DNA from: Pectobacterium carotovorum
Lineage (GTDB): Bacteria > Pseudomonadota > Gammaproteobacteria > Enterobacterales > Enterobacteriaceae
Length of the DNA stretch: 64,000 bases
Reading direction: 5' to 3'
Assembly (NCBI RefSeq): GCF_900129615.1
Contig: NZ_FQWI01000003.1
Location: 62,001-126,000, forward strand
Part shown: positions 9,148 to 18,865 of the stretch, one piece after another
Numbering within the stretch: the first letter of the stretch is position 1
How the letters are laid out: each line of letters begins with the position of its first letter
Made by a program: the position numbers and the translations under genes
Notes under the pieces: model-generated
What the model saw: only the letters and a program-made list of their open reading frames with translations
Told to the model about the DNA's origin: nothing
Databases searched by the model: none

Positions 9148-10518
9148 ATGAATACGCAAATAGCATCTGGACAAGATAAGCCTGTAAGAAGTACCAAGGA
9201 TTTAGTCAAGGCGGCAGTATCCGGCTGGCTGGGCACCGCATTAGAATTCATGGATTTCCAACTGTATTCGCTCGGTGCGGCATTGGTTTTCCATGAAATA
9301 TTCTTCCCTGAACAATCGGCGGCAATGGCGCTGATTCTGGCAATGGGAACCTACGGCGCAGGCTATGTCGCACGTATCGTCGGTGCCTTTATTTTCGGCC
9401 GTATGGGGGACTCCATCGGCAGAAAGCGCGTGCTCTTTATCACCATTACCATGATGGGGATCTGTACCACGTTAATTGGCGTGTTACCGACCTACGCACA
9501 GATTGGTATTTTCGCGCCCATCTTGCTGGTGACCTTGCGTATCGTGCAGGGATTAGGAGCGGGAGCCGAGATTTCCGGTGCCGGTACCATGCTGGCTGAA
9601 TACGCGCCGAAAGGGAAACGCGGGATTATTTCCTCTCTGGTGGCAATGGGTACCAACTGTGGCACGCTCAGTGCTACGGCTATCTGGGCCGTTATGTTTT
9701 TTGCCCTCTCGAGAGAAGAGCTACTGGCGTGGGGCTGGCGTGTACCGTTCCTGGCCAGCGTCGTCGTGATGATCTTCGCGATCTGGCTGCGTATGAACCT
9801 GAAAGAAAGCCCGGTCTTTGAAAAAGTGAGTAATGATGTCTCTGGTACTGAAGAGTCGTCACCGGCTCTGGTGGTTGAGCAAAGCGAGCAAAAATCAGTA
9901 CTGTCCATGTTCAAAAGCAAGGCGTTTTGGCTGGCAACGGGATTACGCTTCGGACAGGCGGGAAATTCAGGGTTAATTCAGACCTTCCTCGCGGGATATT
10001 TAGTCCAAACGCTCTTGTTCAATAAATCTATTCCTACTGATGCATTGATGATCAGCTCCATTATTGGTTTTATCACGATTCCATTATTAGGCTGGCTCTC
10101 GGATAAAATTGGTCGCCGCGTACCGTATATTATTCTGAATATCTCGGCGATATTGTTAGCCTACCCAATGCTCTCTCTTATCGTCGATAAAGAGAATAGC
10201 GTTAACGTGATTGTTGTCAGTATTATCATTATTCATAACTTTGCGGTGCTGGGGTTATTTGCGCTGGAAAACATCACCATGGCGGAAATATTCGGTGGGC
10301 GCAGCCGCTTTACGCAAATGGCGATTGCCAAAGAAACGGGCGGCCTGGTTGCCGTTGGTTTTGGTCCGGTGTTAGCGGGTATTTTCTGCAACATGACCGG
10401 TTCCTGGTGGCCGATTGTCGTGATGATGATTGCTTACTCGGTGATTGGTTTATTCGCGGCTATCTGTATGCCGGAAGTGAAAGACCGTGACTTGGATGCA
10501 TTAGACGACGCGGTATAA
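9148..10518 (+). CDS. ydfJ: MFS transporter, metabolite:H+ symporter type (YdfJ-like)
   Basis: 456 residues from ATG 9148 (GAGAG upstream). Twelve hydrophobic segments are evident, with the MFS loop signature [11 protein letters not shown] between segments 2 and 3 and a second copy ([10 protein letters not shown]) in the second half. The N-terminus ([13 protein letters not shown]) is typical of the metabolite:H+ symporter family of KgtP, ShiA and ProP. In E. coli the corresponding gene, ydfJ, sits in the rspAB cluster but is broken by a prophage; here it is whole. It probably imports the sugar acid handled by RspA, RspB and YdfI. Confidence 0.85.
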   Translation: MNTQIASGQDKPVRSTKDLVKAAVSGWLGTALEFMDFQLYSLGAALVFHEIFFPEQSAAMALILAMGTYGAGYVARIVGAFIFGRMGDSIGRKRVLFITITMMGICTTLIGVLPTYAQIGIFAPILLVTLRIVQGLGAGAEISGAGTMLAEYAPKGKRGIISSLVAMGTNCGTLSATAIWAVMFFALSREELLAWGWRVPFLASVVVMIFAIWLRMNLKESPVFEKVSNDVSGTEESSPALVVEQSEQKSVLSMFKSKAFWLATGLRFGQAGNSGLIQTFLAGYLVQTLLFNKSIPTDALMISSIIGFITIPLLGWLSDKIGRRVPYIILNISAILLAYPMLSLIVDKENSVNVIVVSIIIIHNFAVLGLFALENITMAEIFGGRSRFTQMAIAKETGGLVAVGFGPVLAGIFCNMTGSWWPIVVMMIAYSVIGLFAAICMPEVKDRDLDALDDAV

Positions 10519-10535
10519 CGTTCAGATTGTCATTG

Positions 10536-10573
10536 TTCGAGTTGCAGATGAGTTGACTTGTCTGCAACTCGAA
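10536..10573 (+). repeat. Perfect 13-bp inverted repeat resembling ERIC ends
   Basis: Arms TTCGAGTTGCAGA and TCTGCAACTCGAA with a 12-base loop. The right arm runs into CTCGAATCATTTAGG, close to the right end of the ERIC copies at 2985 and 24101, so this may be a minimal internally deleted ERIC relative. It sits between the transporter stop and the ydfI ribosome binding site and would form a strong RNA hairpin there. Confidence 0.7.
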
Positions 10574-10621
10574 TCATTTAGGGCGCAGACATATTTTTTG
10601 AATCACCTATCAGGGATAACG

Positions 10622-12088
10622 ATGAGTATCAGTGAATTTTCTACTCTTAAACCGCAGGTTGTGGTGCCGCGTTACGACCGACGCCTGCTAAAAACACGTA
10701 TTGCGCATATTGGCTTTGGCGCATTCCACCGGGCGCATCAGGCGGTCTGTGCCGATAAACTGGCGGCGGAGCACGGTAGCGACTGGGGCTATTGCGAAAT
10801 CAACCTGATTGGCGGCGAGCAGCAGATTGAAGCCATTCGCCAGCAGGATTTGCTGTGGTCGGTGTCCGAAATGGCGGACAGCGGCTGGAATAGCCGAGTC
10901 ATTGGCGTAGCAACCTGTGCGCTGCATGCGGAAGTCGAAGGTATCGAGGCTGTACTGGAAGCGCTAAGCGCGCCGGATATCGCCATTGTGTCGATTACCG
11001 TCACGGAGAAAGGCTATTGCCACCATCCGGCGACGGGGCAGTTGAATAGTGAACATCCGCTGATTTGCCACGATCTGGGGTTACCTGCAGAACCACGCTC
11101 CCTGCCCGGTGTGATTCTGGCTGCCATCAAACGCAGACGGGAGCGTCAGCTACCGGCATTCAGCGTGATGTCCTGCGACAATATGCCGGAAAATGGGCAC
11201 GTCACGCGCAATGTGATTGTGCAACTGGCCGAGTTGCAGGATGTCGAACTGGCGCGCTGGATTGAACAGCACGTCACCTTTCCGTCCACGATGGTGGACA
11301 GGATTGTTCCAGCTATCACCGGAGAAACACTGGAGACGATTCAGGGACAGCTAGGTGTCGTCGATCCCGCGGGTATCGCCTGTGAACCGTTCTTCCAATG
11401 GGTGGTTGAAGATAACTTCGTCAACGGTCGTCCTGCGTGGGAAAAAGCGGGCGCGGAGCTGGTACAGGATGTCCTGCCGTTTGAGGAAATGAAGCTGCGT
11501 ATGCTGAACGGCAGCCACTCGTTTCTGGCGTATCTGGGCTACCTGGCTGGCTATCAGCATATCAGCGAGTGCATGCAGGACAGCGAACTGGTCGCGGCGG
11601 CGCATCATCTGATGCTGCGTGAACAGGCTCCAACGCTGCGTACACAGGGGGTCGATCTCGCCGCCTATGCGGATGCGCTGTTGGATCGCTATCGCAACCG
11701 TGCGTTAAAACACCGTACCTGGCAGATTGCGATGGATGGTTCGCAAAAACTGCCACAGCGGATGCTGGATTCGATCCGCTGGCATCTGGCTCGCGGCAGC
11801 CGTTTTGATGCGTTGGCGCTCGGCGTAGCGGGATGGATGCGCTATGTCGGCGGTGTGGATGAGCAAGGAAAACCGATTGAAATTAGCGATCCGCTGAAAG
11901 ATTTGATCGCGGAAACGGTGCAATGCAGCTCGGAAGGCGAAAGCCGAGTCGCGGCATTGCTGACGCTGACGGCGATTTTTGGTGAGGACTTACCGAAGAA
12001 TTCTGTCTTTGTCGATGTGGTGACGCAGCACTACCTGTCGCTGTTAGCGAAGGGCGTGAAGGGAACATTGCAGGATACCGACTGGTAG
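10622..12088 (+). CDS. ydfI: Mannitol dehydrogenase-family oxidoreductase (YdfI-like)
   Basis: 488 residues from ATG 10622, which has AGGGA upstream; a 23-residue N-terminal extension in the same frame lacks a site. The sequence carries the polyol/uronate long-chain dehydrogenase pattern: [13 protein letters not shown] near the NAD-binding start, SCDNMPENG in the middle, and the catalytic-region stretch [10 protein letters not shown] with its lysine near residue 285. Relatives include UxuB (D-mannonate oxidoreductase) and MtlD. It likely interconverts mannonate and fructuronate or a stereoisomer, consistent with RspA upstream. Confidence 0.9.
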   Translation: MSISEFSTLKPQVVVPRYDRRLLKTRIAHIGFGAFHRAHQAVCADKLAAEHGSDWGYCEINLIGGEQQIEAIRQQDLLWSVSEMADSGWNSRVIGVATCALHAEVEGIEAVLEALSAPDIAIVSITVTEKGYCHHPATGQLNSEHPLICHDLGLPAEPRSLPGVILAAIKRRRERQLPAFSVMSCDNMPENGHVTRNVIVQLAELQDVELARWIEQHVTFPSTMVDRIVPAITGETLETIQGQLGVVDPAGIACEPFFQWVVEDNFVNGRPAWEKAGAELVQDVLPFEEMKLRMLNGSHSFLAYLGYLAGYQHISECMQDSELVAAAHHLMLREQAPTLRTQGVDLAAYADALLDRYRNRALKHRTWQIAMDGSQKLPQRMLDSIRWHLARGSRFDALALGVAGWMRYVGGVDEQGKPIEISDPLKDLIAETVQCSSEGESRVAALLTLTAIFGEDLPKNSVFVDVVTQHYLSLLAKGVKGTLQDTDW

Positions 12089-12096
12089 GATGAAAG

Positions 12097-12118
12097 CGCG
12101 ACGGCGGCGGCCGTCGCG
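12097..12118 (+). terminator. GC-rich stem-loop after ydfI
   Basis: CGCGACGGC-GGCG-GCCGTCGCG, a perfect 9-bp stem directly behind the ydfI stop. There is no U-tract. A second inverted repeat (ACACAGGAT / ATCCTGTGT, about 12152-12192) follows before rspR. Confidence 0.5.
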
Positions 12119-12290
12119 TGACCGCATTAGATAGCTGTGAATCATAAAACAACACAGGATGAGGCGAGTGCCGACAATGCCTTATCCTGTGTCTCCCGAT
12201 CTCACCACCCACGACAGGCGTTGTAACACTGACACTCGCTGCGCTAAGCGTGTATCATAAGCGGTAAATTTCTCGGGTAAGCACAGCGGC

Positions 12291-12977
12291 ATGGACACCT
12301 CTTTTCAGATCAACAACAACGAACCAGTAAACCAGCAAATTTATCGCGTACTGCGCAAAGACATTGTGGAATGCAATATTCCGCCGGGTAAACTGCTGTC
12401 TGAAAAAGAAATTTCCGTGCGTTTTGATGTGTCCCGCCAGCCAGTCAGAGAGGCTTTTATCAAGCTGGCAGAGGCCGGACTGGTGCAAATTATGCCACAG
12501 CGCGGCACGTTTGTGATGAAGATCTCCGAGCAGCGTGTGGCGGATGCCCGCTTTATCCGTCAGGCGCTGGAGTGCGCGATTGTGCGCCGGGCGGCAGAAA
12601 TGGTGACGGAAGAACAGCTGTTGACGCTGGAGCACAACTTACGCCGTCAGGAACTGGCCGCGCAGAATGAGCAAGTGCGTGAGTTTCTCAGCCTTGACGA
12701 CAGCTTCCATCAGCTTCTGACGCAGATTGCCAACTGTCCGCTGGCGTGGGAAACCATCGAGTCGATTAAAGCGACGATGGACCGCGTGCGTTTTCTCAGC
12801 CTGAGCCAGGTTTCACCGCCGCTCAGCCTGATCCAGCAACACTACCTGATTTTTAGCGCCCTGAAAGCACGCGATCCCGATGCCGCAGAAAAAGCGATTC
12901 GTGAGCATTTGCAGGAAATGATCTATTCAATCACGCCGATTGCGCAACAGAATAGCGACTGGTTCGAGCACGCCTGA
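12291..12977 (+). CDS. rspR: RspR (YdfH), GntR/FadR-family repressor
   Basis: 228 residues. The N-terminal winged helix has the GntR signature ([20 protein letters not shown]) and [24 protein letters not shown] recognition helix; the C-terminal FCD ligand domain contains the metal-binding pattern around LDDSFHQLL and the late REHLQEM. It matches E. coli YdfH/RspR, the known regulator of rspAB. It has its own promoter region after two stem-loops and probably represses the rspA promoter until a sugar acid is present. Confidence 0.9.
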   Translation: MDTSFQINNNEPVNQQIYRVLRKDIVECNIPPGKLLSEKEISVRFDVSRQPVREAFIKLAEAGLVQIMPQRGTFVMKISEQRVADARFIRQALECAIVRRAAEMVTEEQLLTLEHNLRRQELAAQNEQVREFLSLDDSFHQLLTQIANCPLAWETIESIKATMDRVRFLSLSQVSPPLSLIQQHYLIFSALKARDPDAAEKAIREHLQEMIYSITPIAQQNSDWFEHA

Positions 12978-13004
12978 GCGCGCTAACCTGAGTGCGTTGA
13001 ATAG

Positions 13005-13031
13005 TGGCTTCCCCGTCTCCGGTGGAAGCCA
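13005..13031. terminator. Terminator between rspR and the phytase-like gene
   Basis: TGGCTTCC / GGAAGCCA stem with an 11-base loop between the convergent ends of rspR (stop 12977) and the leftward operon (stop 13044). It could serve both strands. Confidence 0.6.
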
Positions 13032-13043
13032 TTTCACAGAAGA

Positions 13044-14405
13044 CTATTTCAGCGGCTGTGGCAGGGTAATCACCCACAGTTCATTATCGGCTTCTGGCTT
13101 CTCCAACGGTTTGATGGCTAACGTCGTCTCGACCGCCTTGCCATCTCGCGTCAGTTTTCCATCGGCAGTAACCTGATAGTCGTCCGCTTTATCTTTTGCT
13201 TTCACTGGGGATTGCAGCACGGATTGCAGACCAAAGTCGTTGTCGTTAATGACGGCGAGCGTTTGCTTATCGACCAGCGCCAGACCTTCCACTTTCTCCT
13301 GCTGCCAGCCAAGCTTACGCAGATCCACCAGCTCCTGCTTGTGCGCCAGCGTAATGCCGCGTTTTTCCAACTGGGCGAGATCGTCAAATTCCGGCGATTT
13401 GCCATCGGCATCGAACGGTGTCAGATCGCTCGCTTTGCTGAGATCGACCAGATAGATGCGGTTCTGCATCTGCTTGTCTTTGTCCGCGCCTTGCTCGACC
13501 AGCAGAATGCGCTGATTATCCAGCGCCACGATATCGCCGATCTTGGCATCCTTCGCTTTCTTATAGCTGTCGATGTTGATGGGGTAGCCCACCATGCGGC
13601 TGGTTTTGGTTTCCGGGTTAAACATCACCAGACGCGTAAACTGCGCTTTGTTTTTGCTTTTGCCGTCGATATCCAGCGTGCTTTGCACGGCCATGACAAT
13701 CGTGCCGTCCGGCAGGCGGGTCAGCCCTTCAAAACCCCGATTCGGCTGACGCCATTTGATGATATTCGGTAAGCCACTGGCAACCGAGTGCTCATTGCCC
13801 GCAGGCGTCGGCCCGAATTTTTGCAGGATCTTCCCGCTCGCATCAACGTGAATCAGGAACGGGCCGTATTCGTCACATAGCCAGAAGCCGCCTTTGCCAT
13901 CCGGCGTAACGCCTTCGGTGTCCAGCCCACGCTGGCTGGTACTGAGCGGTTGCAGAGCGTCGTTCAGCGCCACTTCATTGGTGGTGCCAATAAAGTCTGC
14001 TGGCAGTGGCAGGCCGGTAATTTTACCCTCTGCATCGTGCAGCGGGCGGGCGTTGATCGCCTCGGCAGTTTTCGCGCTGACCCGAATGTCCATCATCAGC
14101 GGTGCATAGTCAGGGCTGGCGAAGATCTTGGCTTCTTTCTCACCGACCAGCGGCGCATCGGCATTCGGGCCGCGATCGGTGACGGTGGTGAACATCAGGT
14201 CGTCGCCCTGTTTGCCAGTAAAATAGAGGCCGGAGCCAATGCCGACAGGCAAACCGTTGGGGAAGTTCTTGGCGAATTTGCCCTGATACGCAACATGATC
14301 GCTGGCCGGGAAGGTAACGACATAGCGCGTCACTTTTTCTCCTTCGGCCTGCGCGCTGAACGGCAGAAATCCGGCAACCAGCAGTGCTAACAACGTGTGT
14401 TTCAT
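13044..14405 (-). CDS. Secreted phytase-like esterase family protein
   Basis: 453 residues from ATG 14405 (GGGGA upstream). A Sec signal peptide ends SAQA near residue 20. The rest fits the 'esterase-like activity of phytase' family: a beta-propeller-type fold with TVTDRGPNADAP, KGGFWLCDEYGPFL, FEGLTRLPDGT and a late VEGLALVDKQTLAVINDNDF. Such proteins are exported and thought to hydrolyse phosphoesters, but few have been tested. Last gene of the exbD-tonB-receptor-exbB-PLD operon, which suggests it works on a substrate or product of the receptor. Confidence 0.75.
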   Translation of the reverse strand: MKHTLLALLVAGFLPFSAQAEGEKVTRYVVTFPASDHVAYQGKFAKNFPNGLPVGIGSGLYFTGKQGDDLMFTTVTDRGPNADAPLVGEKEAKIFASPDYAPLMMDIRVSAKTAEAINARPLHDAEGKITGLPLPADFIGTTNEVALNDALQPLSTSQRGLDTEGVTPDGKGGFWLCDEYGPFLIHVDASGKILQKFGPTPAGNEHSVASGLPNIIKWRQPNRGFEGLTRLPDGTIVMAVQSTLDIDGKSKNKAQFTRLVMFNPETKTSRMVGYPINIDSYKKAKDAKIGDIVALDNQRILLVEQGADKDKQMQNRIYLVDLSKASDLTPFDADGKSPEFDDLAQLEKRGITLAHKQELVDLRKLGWQQEKVEGLALVDKQTLAVINDNDFGLQSVLQSPVKAKDKADDYQVTADGKLTRDGKAVETTLAIKPLEKPEADNELWVITLPQPLK

Positions 14406-14438
14406 GCTATTCCCCATCAAATGTCATTCGGGTAGTGG

Positions 14439-15773
14439 CTACGGTGCGGTGACCGTGTCGTCTGTCGTGGATGAAGCGGTGTTTTCCTGTGCTTTCTCTT
14501 TATCTTTCATGCCGCCCGGATTGGGCCGCGGATAATCATAATCAATGCGCAAAGGCTGCGCGTACTCGCTGTTCCACAGTTGTGTATAGAGCATGTCCAC
14601 TCGCTGTGCCATCGCTGGGTTCTGAATCACCATCTCCAGATTGCGCGAATTATCCAGATAGCCGCCGCTCCAGTTGCTGGTGCCTATCCAGGCTTTTTTG
14701 CCGTCGATGGTCATGATCTTACTGTGGATCACGCGGGCAAAAGGAATGAAGCCGCTGCTGGCTTGCGGTATCGAGACCGTTTTTATCTGGATGTTGGGTA
14801 GCACGGCCAGACTTTTCAGGTAGGCGATGTTCGGCATTTTGGTGCTCCATTCGGACACCATCAGCTCGATCTGGACGCCGCGTGCGGCGGCGGTGCGAAT
14901 CGCGTTATCAATAACCGCGTAGTACGGGCGTGTTTTATCCGGGCCATAAGAGAGCGGGACGTAATCCATCACCTGAATGCGAACCTGCTGTTGGGCTTCG
15001 GCCAGCAAACGAGGGAGTTCTTCTTCGGAATCAATCACGCCAGCGGGATTGAATGCTTTGGGGCTGGCAACCAGATAGTTGCCCGAACGGTCAGCGGGTT
15101 GCGTTGCTGCGGGCAGCGGCGCAACGGTTTCGCCGTGTGTCAGTCGCGCCTGTGCCTGCCAGTCTTGTTCAAAAATGGCGCTAATCTGAGTCACCACACG
15201 GGGATCGTCGATCAATAATCCCGTTTCGTGAATATGTTCCAGCGCCCGCCAGTCAAGATTCTGACTCCCCATGTAGGCTTGTTTACCATCAACCAGAAGA
15301 TATTTAGCGTGCACAATACCGCCGCTCAGGCGTTCAAAGGGAATCACGCGCAGCTCCAGATTCGGAATCGTTTTGAGCTGTTCCAGCGTGTCCTGCGTGG
15401 AAATCTTTAGCCCTTTTTCTTCAAGCAGCAGGCGGATTCGCACGCCGCGTTCTCCGGCTGCACGCAGATGCTGTAAGACGTTATCGAAGCGTGTTCCTGC
15501 CTGATTAGCGACATAGAATTGGCCCAGTTCAATGGTGTGCTGTGCGTTATCAAACAGCGATATCCACACCGCGTCGCTGGGGCGTAAATCGGGGGCGGTC
15601 AGCGTGGTTTCCACCGGGGCGTCATACACTAATTCATAGCCGGGAATGCTATAGCCGCTAGTGTCGGCATGAGCTGACGCACTCACAATAAACAATACGC
15701 CTCCTGTCAGTAGTGTGTTGATGCAATGCTTCCAGCGCTGCCCCGGATGGGTGAAACCACAACGATTAAGCAT
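14439..15773 (-). CDS. Secreted phospholipase D-like protein with two HKD motifs
   Basis: 444 residues with an N-terminal signal segment (hydrophobic to about residue 36, SAHA). Two HxKxxxxD motifs are present: H155/K157/D162 in HAKYLLVDGKQAYMGSQN and H350/K352/D357 in HSKIMTIDGKKAWIGTSN, so both halves of the PLD active site are intact. The family cleaves phosphodiester bonds of phospholipids, nucleic acids or other diesters. The start overlaps the end of exbB by 8 bases, so translation is coupled. The basic and acid-rich tail past residue 410 is likely disordered. Confidence 0.85.
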   Translation of the reverse strand: MLNRCGFTHPGQRWKHCINTLLTGGVLFIVSASAHADTSGYSIPGYELVYDAPVETTLTAPDLRPSDAVWISLFDNAQHTIELGQFYVANQAGTRFDNVLQHLRAAGERGVRIRLLLEEKGLKISTQDTLEQLKTIPNLELRVIPFERLSGGIVHAKYLLVDGKQAYMGSQNLDWRALEHIHETGLLIDDPRVVTQISAIFEQDWQAQARLTHGETVAPLPAATQPADRSGNYLVASPKAFNPAGVIDSEEELPRLLAEAQQQVRIQVMDYVPLSYGPDKTRPYYAVIDNAIRTAAARGVQIELMVSEWSTKMPNIAYLKSLAVLPNIQIKTVSIPQASSGFIPFARVIHSKIMTIDGKKAWIGTSNWSGGYLDNSRNLEMVIQNPAMAQRVDMLYTQLWNSEYAQPLRIDYDYPRPNPGGMKDKEKAQENTASSTTDDTVTAP

Positions 15774-16449
15774 AGCGCTTCTCCGCTATCGCTTTGTCTG
15801 TCATGGCATTGTCCGTAACGGCACTGTGCGTCACAGCAGAGCCCGCTTTCTGTTGGCGAGTATGCGGCATTCCGGCGCGAATCAGCAGGACTTTCAGCAT
15901 TTCGCTGATGTGTTCCATTCGGCTTTGCAGGAAATTGTTCCCCAGCAGGCAAACCAGCGCGATGGCGATGCCCAGCCCTGTCGCGTACAGCGCGGTTCCC
16001 ATGCCGGCGGAAACCTGGCTTGGGTCGGAGATTCCCGCAGCGGACAGCGCTTTGAAGGTTTCTATGATCCCCATGATGGTGCCTAGCAGCCCCAGTAACG
16101 GTGCTGCGGTGACGACGGTTTCCAGAACCCACAATCCGCGCGACAGCTGCGGCTTACTTTGCAGATACTGTGCGTCGATCAGGTCGTTAAGCGCATCGCG
16201 GTTTTCTGCCTGATGCGACTGTGCCAGAACTGGCGTGACGACGGCGATAGGCAGGCTGGGGCGCTGAGTCAGTGCGTCCGGCAGATCGTGAATATGGCGA
16301 ATATCTGCCGTCAGGGCGCGTTCCAGACGTTTGGCCTGCCGATGCGTATAGGAAAAATAGAGACTGCGTTCGATGATGATCATCAGGGCGATCACCAGTG
16401 AGGCGTACATGACGTAGAAGATAATCTCGTGCAGCATATCAGCGTTCAT
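15766..16449 (-). CDS. exbB: ExbB/TolQ/MotA-family proton channel subunit
   Basis: 227 residues with three membrane segments: near residues 10-30, about 105-125 (in LETVVTAAPLLGLLGTIMGI), and about 145-170. The stretch GLLGTIMGIIETF is the family signature. With ExbD it forms the proton-driven motor that energises TonB. Here exbB is separated from exbD by tonB and the receptor gene, an unusual order. A stable hairpin lies between the receptor gene and exbB. Confidence 0.9.
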   Translation of the reverse strand: MNADMLHEIIFYVMYASLVIALMIIIERSLYFSYTHRQAKRLERALTADIRHIHDLPDALTQRPSLPIAVVTPVLAQSHQAENRDALNDLIDAQYLQSKPQLSRGLWVLETVVTAAPLLGLLGTIMGIIETFKALSAAGISDPSQVSAGMGTALYATGLGIAIALVCLLGNNFLQSRMEHISEMLKVLLIRAGMPHTRQQKAGSAVTHSAVTDNAMTDKAIAEKRYA

Positions 16450-16492
16450 GGCCTGATCCTTTTGTTGCCTTGTTGGGCGTTGTTGGTGATGA

Positions 16493-16520
16493 ACGCCAGC
16501 GCGGGAAACCGCGCTGGCGT
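16493..16520 (-). terminator. Strong hairpin inside the Ton operon
   Basis: Perfect 12-bp GC-rich arms (ACGCCAGCGCGG and CCGCGCTGGCGT) around a 4-base loop, between the receptor stop (16535) and exbB (16449). There is no U-tract in the leftward transcript. It probably lowers downstream expression or protects the 3' end of the receptor mRNA, giving more receptor than motor. Confidence 0.6.
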
Positions 16521-16534
16521 ATTACGTTATTGGA

Positions 16535-18775
16535 TTAGAACGTGGCTTCCAGTGAGGCGTTGAAGGTGCGCTCTTCCCCGACGTTGTAAAACGGTGTGCC
16601 AGCCGATACGCCGTTATACGATCGTGAGTTGAAGCTCACTGAGCGCGCGGAGTCGAGATACTCTTTGTCGAACAGGTTGTTGACGCCAAAGCGTAAGGTG
16701 GCGCTTTTCACGATCTTCTTATCCACTGGCAGATAGACACCGGCGCTGAGATCGAAAACGGTACGTCCGCCGATCTTCTCGTCATTGGTCATGTCACCGT
16801 AGAACGATCCGACGTAGCGGCTATTCACACCGGCGTAGTAGAGGCCGTCGTCATAGCCCAGCCCGAGGTTGAGCATATTTTTCGGCGCGTTGGCGACCTG
16901 CTTGCCCGTGGTGGGGAGCTGGCTGCCACCGGTGGCAAGATTGTTTTTCTGTGTGGTATCGGTATAGGTATAAGCCGCGAAGTAGTTGAAGTTATGCGGT
17001 AGTTTGCCGCTCCACTCCAGTTCCAGCCCTTTGTTTTCCACTTTCCCAGCGTTGATCATTTCGTAATCGCCGGCGGCGTTACGGCTGGAGATCTGGCGAT
17101 CGGTAAAGCGGATAAAGAACAGCGAGGCGCTCAGCAGCATGTCCTCATCCTGGAAGCGCCAGCCGAGTTCCTGATTCCAGCTCAGCTCAGGCTTGGTATT
17201 GATGGAATCGCCAACGTTATACAAGACGTAGTTGGGCGGGGTACGCATGTTGCGCGTGATGTTATAGAACACCTGATTTTCGGTATTGATGCGGTAAGCC
17301 GCGTTAAAGCTAGGCAGGAACTCGTGGTATTTCTTGTTCTTTTTCTCTGCGACGTTATACAAGCTGCCGAGATTAGTCCCGTCACGCTCTACGTGCTGAT
17401 AGGCCAGACCACCGGTGAACGTCCATTCTGGGGAGAAGAACCAGGTGTCCTGAATCCAGATTTTATGTGCTGGCGTGACGGTAAACTGGTTACGGCCTTG
17501 AACCACATTCCCGTTCGCATCGGTGACCTGGTTCGCATCGCCGGGTTTGCCGGAGATGTTAACTGGAGTGCCGTCGCTCTTAATCGGAATGAACGGCTGT
17601 GTTTGACGCTGGCGGGCACGCTCGAACCAGTAGCCGATATCCAGACTATGCTCGTCGCTAATATCCCATTTCAGCTTGGTGGTGATACCCGGTCGCCAGG
17701 TTTCCGTCCACGACGGGCGATAATAAGTGTTGGAGGTCAGGTTGCTGAGATCGTAGTTACCTGCGCGGTCCGACGTCGCGGATAACACGCTGGCGCTTCC
17801 ACTGCCAAAACTGCCGCCGTTCGTCGAGAAATAGTAGGGCTGTAACGTCAGCGCCAGATTATCGCGCAGCTGCAACTTCTGGGTGAACGTGACATTCAGC
17901 GTTTCAAAGTTATTGCGGTTGAGTTTGTAGTATTGGGAAATCTGTCCACGGCTGTTGTAAACCGGGGTTGTGGCGTAATCCATCTTACGCCCGTTTTGCT
18001 CGAACTGTTGTTTGCTCAGCGTCGAATAGTTGATGGTATCTTGCTGATTGTATTTCACAATCAGGCTGCTGCTGTGGCCATTTTCATGTTCATACAGGCC
18101 GTTCCACTCGACTTTATCGGCGCGGGAATAGCCTGCACCGCGCCATTTGTCGGAATCGGTATACGAATAAGAAAGCCAACTGCTGAAGCCGTTGTGTTTG
18201 CCGGTTTCCAGACGTGCAAAGGTCTTGCTGAGGTTGTTGCTGCCGAACGTCTGCTTAACGAAGCCGCCAAATTCTTTCGCCGGACGGTGGGAAACCAGCC
18301 CGATGTTGCCGCCGCTGGCACCGATGTGCGGGCCATCCATTTCTGATGAACCTTGGGTAACGAAGATCTGCTCCAGGTTTTCCGGGTCGCCCATTCCGTT
18401 CGGATACACGGCGTAGTCGCCGGAATCATTGACGGGAATGCCGTCTGATGACAGGCCGACCTGATCCGCACTCATGCCGCGCATGGTATAGCTGACGCCG
18501 CTTAAGCCGCTGGCGTCGTTGCTGCTGACGTTCAGGCCCGCAGTGTATTTTAGTTTATCAATGGCGTTGCCTGCGGCGGGCATCTTATCCAGCGCGTCTT
18601 TTGTCACGGTCGAGCGCGATTTGGCGCTGTCTTCCTGAACCATTAATCCTGCGCCGAGCGGTTGTCCCTGTACGTTGATCGTGCCGACATCTGTCGCCTC
18701 CTCCGCCAGCGCGGAGCCTGCCAGTAATGCGCCGACGACGGACAAACATACCCCAGAAAGTTTGAACGGTTTCAT
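16535..18775 (-). CDS. TonB-dependent outer-membrane receptor
   Basis: 746 residues. Signal peptide ends SALA near residue 24; a TonB-box-like segment (VGTINVQG) follows; the plug domain runs to about 180 (SYTMRGMSADQVGLSSDGIP, then VTQGSSEMDGPHIGASGGNI); the rest is a 22-strand barrel ending in the aromatic EATF. The dedicated tonB, exbB and exbD genes around it indicate a single-purpose transporter. The two exported phosphoesterase-like proteins downstream suggest a phosphorus-containing ligand rather than a siderophore, but the ligand is not known. Confidence 0.88.
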   Translation of the reverse strand: MKPFKLSGVCLSVVGALLAGSALAEEATDVGTINVQGQPLGAGLMVQEDSAKSRSTVTKDALDKMPAAGNAIDKLKYTAGLNVSSNDASGLSGVSYTMRGMSADQVGLSSDGIPVNDSGDYAVYPNGMGDPENLEQIFVTQGSSEMDGPHIGASGGNIGLVSHRPAKEFGGFVKQTFGSNNLSKTFARLETGKHNGFSSWLSYSYTDSDKWRGAGYSRADKVEWNGLYEHENGHSSSLIVKYNQQDTINYSTLSKQQFEQNGRKMDYATTPVYNSRGQISQYYKLNRNNFETLNVTFTQKLQLRDNLALTLQPYYFSTNGGSFGSGSASVLSATSDRAGNYDLSNLTSNTYYRPSWTETWRPGITTKLKWDISDEHSLDIGYWFERARQRQTQPFIPIKSDGTPVNISGKPGDANQVTDANGNVVQGRNQFTVTPAHKIWIQDTWFFSPEWTFTGGLAYQHVERDGTNLGSLYNVAEKKNKKYHEFLPSFNAAYRINTENQVFYNITRNMRTPPNYVLYNVGDSINTKPELSWNQELGWRFQDEDMLLSASLFFIRFTDRQISSRNAAGDYEMINAGKVENKGLELEWSGKLPHNFNYFAAYTYTDTTQKNNLATGGSQLPTTGKQVANAPKNMLNLGLGYDDGLYYAGVNSRYVGSFYGDMTNDEKIGGRTVFDLSAGVYLPVDKKIVKSATLRFGVNNLFDKEYLDSARSVSFNSRSYNGVSAGTPFYNVGEERTFNASLEATF

Positions 18776-18865
18776 TTCACAATCCTAGTATTATCAGTAA
18801 GTTGTTTACCAACATGTTGTTGACGTTATTTTTGCTGATTCACTCTCTTGCTCAGGTGCGAAACG

